Shown piece after piece: positions 5,390 to 6,020 of a stretch of DNA of 6,020 nucleotides. The DNA is from Candidatus Eiseniibacteriota bacterium. GTDB taxonomy: Bacteria > Eisenbacteria > RBG-16-71-46 > JABDJR01. Each line of letters starts with the position of its first letter. Position 1 is the first letter of the stretch. The notes below the pieces were generated by a model, which saw only the letters and a program-made list of their open reading frames with translations, did no database searches and was not told where the DNA came from. The stretch is from assembly GCA_013003415.1 (NCBI GenBank), contig JABDJR010000027.1, positions 1 to 6,020 on the forward strand, in the 5' to 3' direction. The translations under genes were made by a program, and so were the position numbers.

Positions 5390-6020
5390 TTAGTAGGCCT
5401 TGGCGAAGACAACCCGCTGCTTGGACGGTTTACCCGTGACCATGCATTTGCCCTCTTCTGTGTCCCCAAAAGGAATCGCACGAATGGTGGCCTTGGTCTC
5501 GGCTTGCACCTTGGCCTCGGTTTCATCAGTTCCGTCCCAGTGGGCCAGATAGAATCCACCCTTTTCTTCAAGCGAGCTTTTGAAGGTCTCGTAGTCATCG
5601 ACCAGGTGGGTGTTCTCTTCGCGGAAAGCTTTTGCCTTCTCGTAGAGATCGGATTGGATGGTTGTCATGAGTTCACCAAACTTGGCAATCGCCTCGTCTT
5701 GGCTCATGAACTCCTTCTCCCCGGTATCGCGGCGAACAACCACCACTTGCCCCTTCTCTAGATCTCGGGGCCCAAGCTCAAGACGTACGGGGACACCCTT
5801 TTGCTCCCACTGGGCAAACTTCACGCCGGCCTTTTGTTGGCGACGGTCATCCAGTTCAAAATCTAAACCGGGATAGGTCTCCTGCAACTTGTTAAACAGC
5901 TCCTGCCCCGCCTTCAACATGTCGTCGACCTGATGATCTTTCATCCAGATCGGAACCACCACGCCATGAATGGGTGCAAGTTTTGGAGGTACAACCAGAC
6001 CCTTGTCATCGGAGTGGGCC
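5390..6020 (-). CDS. proS: Prolyl-tRNA synthetase, archaeal/eukaryotic-type (partial, N-terminus outside window)
   Basis: This cytoplasmic enzyme charges tRNA-Pro with proline. The frame is open to the right edge and 209 C-terminal residues are visible. They begin in the class II catalytic core with HSDDKGLVVPPKLAP (visible residues 2-16), a motif-3-region signature of ProRS. The anticodon-binding domain follows, with WEQKGVPVRLELGPRDLEKG at about 71-90 and VVVVRRDTGEKEF next. The C-terminal extension includes LAHWDGTDETEAKV and ETKATIRAIPF and ends GKPSKQRVVFAKAY. That extension and the final Tyr are marks of the ProS type without the bacterial editing insertion. In Thermus thermophilus ProRS the C-terminal Tyr reaches into the active site. 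Only one Cys (KCMVTGK) is seen in the tail, so the four-Cys zinc site of some relatives seems absent. The gene ends just before a strong intrinsic terminator and converges on the lipoprotein gene. It has no evident functional link to the operon. Confidence 0.95.
   Translation of the reverse strand, partial: AHSDDKGLVVPPKLAPIHGVVVPIWMKDHQVDDMLKAGQELFNKLQETYPGLDFELDDRRQQKAGVKFAQWEQKGVPVRLELGPRDLEKGQVVVVRRDTGEKEFMSQDEAIAKFGELMTTIQSDLYEKAKAFREENTHLVDDYETFKSSLEEKGGFYLAHWDGTDETEAKVQAETKATIRAIPFGDTEEGKCMVTGKPSKQRVVFAKAY

Noticed and set aside
4888..5598. Minus-strand open frame of 236 codons spanning the lipoprotein end, the terminator and the proS end
   Set aside because: It runs through a strong terminator hairpin and overlaps two well-supported genes in other frames. 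Its composition is low-information, rich in Arg, Pro and Ser.

Overview
The window looks like ordinary chromosomal DNA from a Gram-negative bacterium of moderately high GC. The phylum cannot be fixed from the sequence. The main clues are a lipoprotein signal with a glycine after the lipid-bearing cysteine, an archaeal/eukaryotic-type prolyl-tRNA synthetase (seen in Thermus, Bacteroidota and scattered other bacteria), and a small surface protein joining an ASH-like Ig fold to an FnIII-like domain. That last combination would suit an FCB-type, deltaproteobacterium-like or candidate-phylum lineage. This placement is inference only. I see no mobile elements, tRNAs, rRNAs or CRISPR arrays.

Layout: (1) Positions 1-570, minus strand: the N-terminal 190 codons of a LarE-type PP-loop ATP-dependent sulfur transferase, cut by the left edge. 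(2) Positions 571-687: a divergent intergenic region with a plausible extended -10 promoter for larE and a weak or unclear promoter for the rightward genes. (3) Positions 688-5304, plus strand: a tight three-gene operon. It encodes a GT-C (GT39-like) membrane glycosyltransferase with about eight C-terminal TPRs, a second GT-C-like polytopic membrane protein, and a lipoprotein with ASH-like and FnIII-like domains. The first junction is a short overlap under the favoured GTG start and the second is a TAATG overlap, so translation is probably coupled. (4) Positions 5305-5389: a convergent intergenic region with a strong hairpin whose T-tract faces the leftward gene. (5) Positions 5390-6020, minus strand: the C-terminal 209 residues of prolyl-tRNA synthetase, cut by the right edge.

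The most interesting part is the operon. Positive-inside reasoning places the TPR array of the first enzyme in the periplasm, on the same face as the catalytic loop. This is the layout of the eukaryotic TMTC protein O-mannosyltransferases. Together with a second GT-C-like enzyme and an outer-membrane-type lipoprotein, it suggests an envelope glycan or protein-glycosylation module. Substrate, sugar and acceptor cannot be read from the sequence. larE and proS look like unrelated housekeeping or cofactor genes flanking it.
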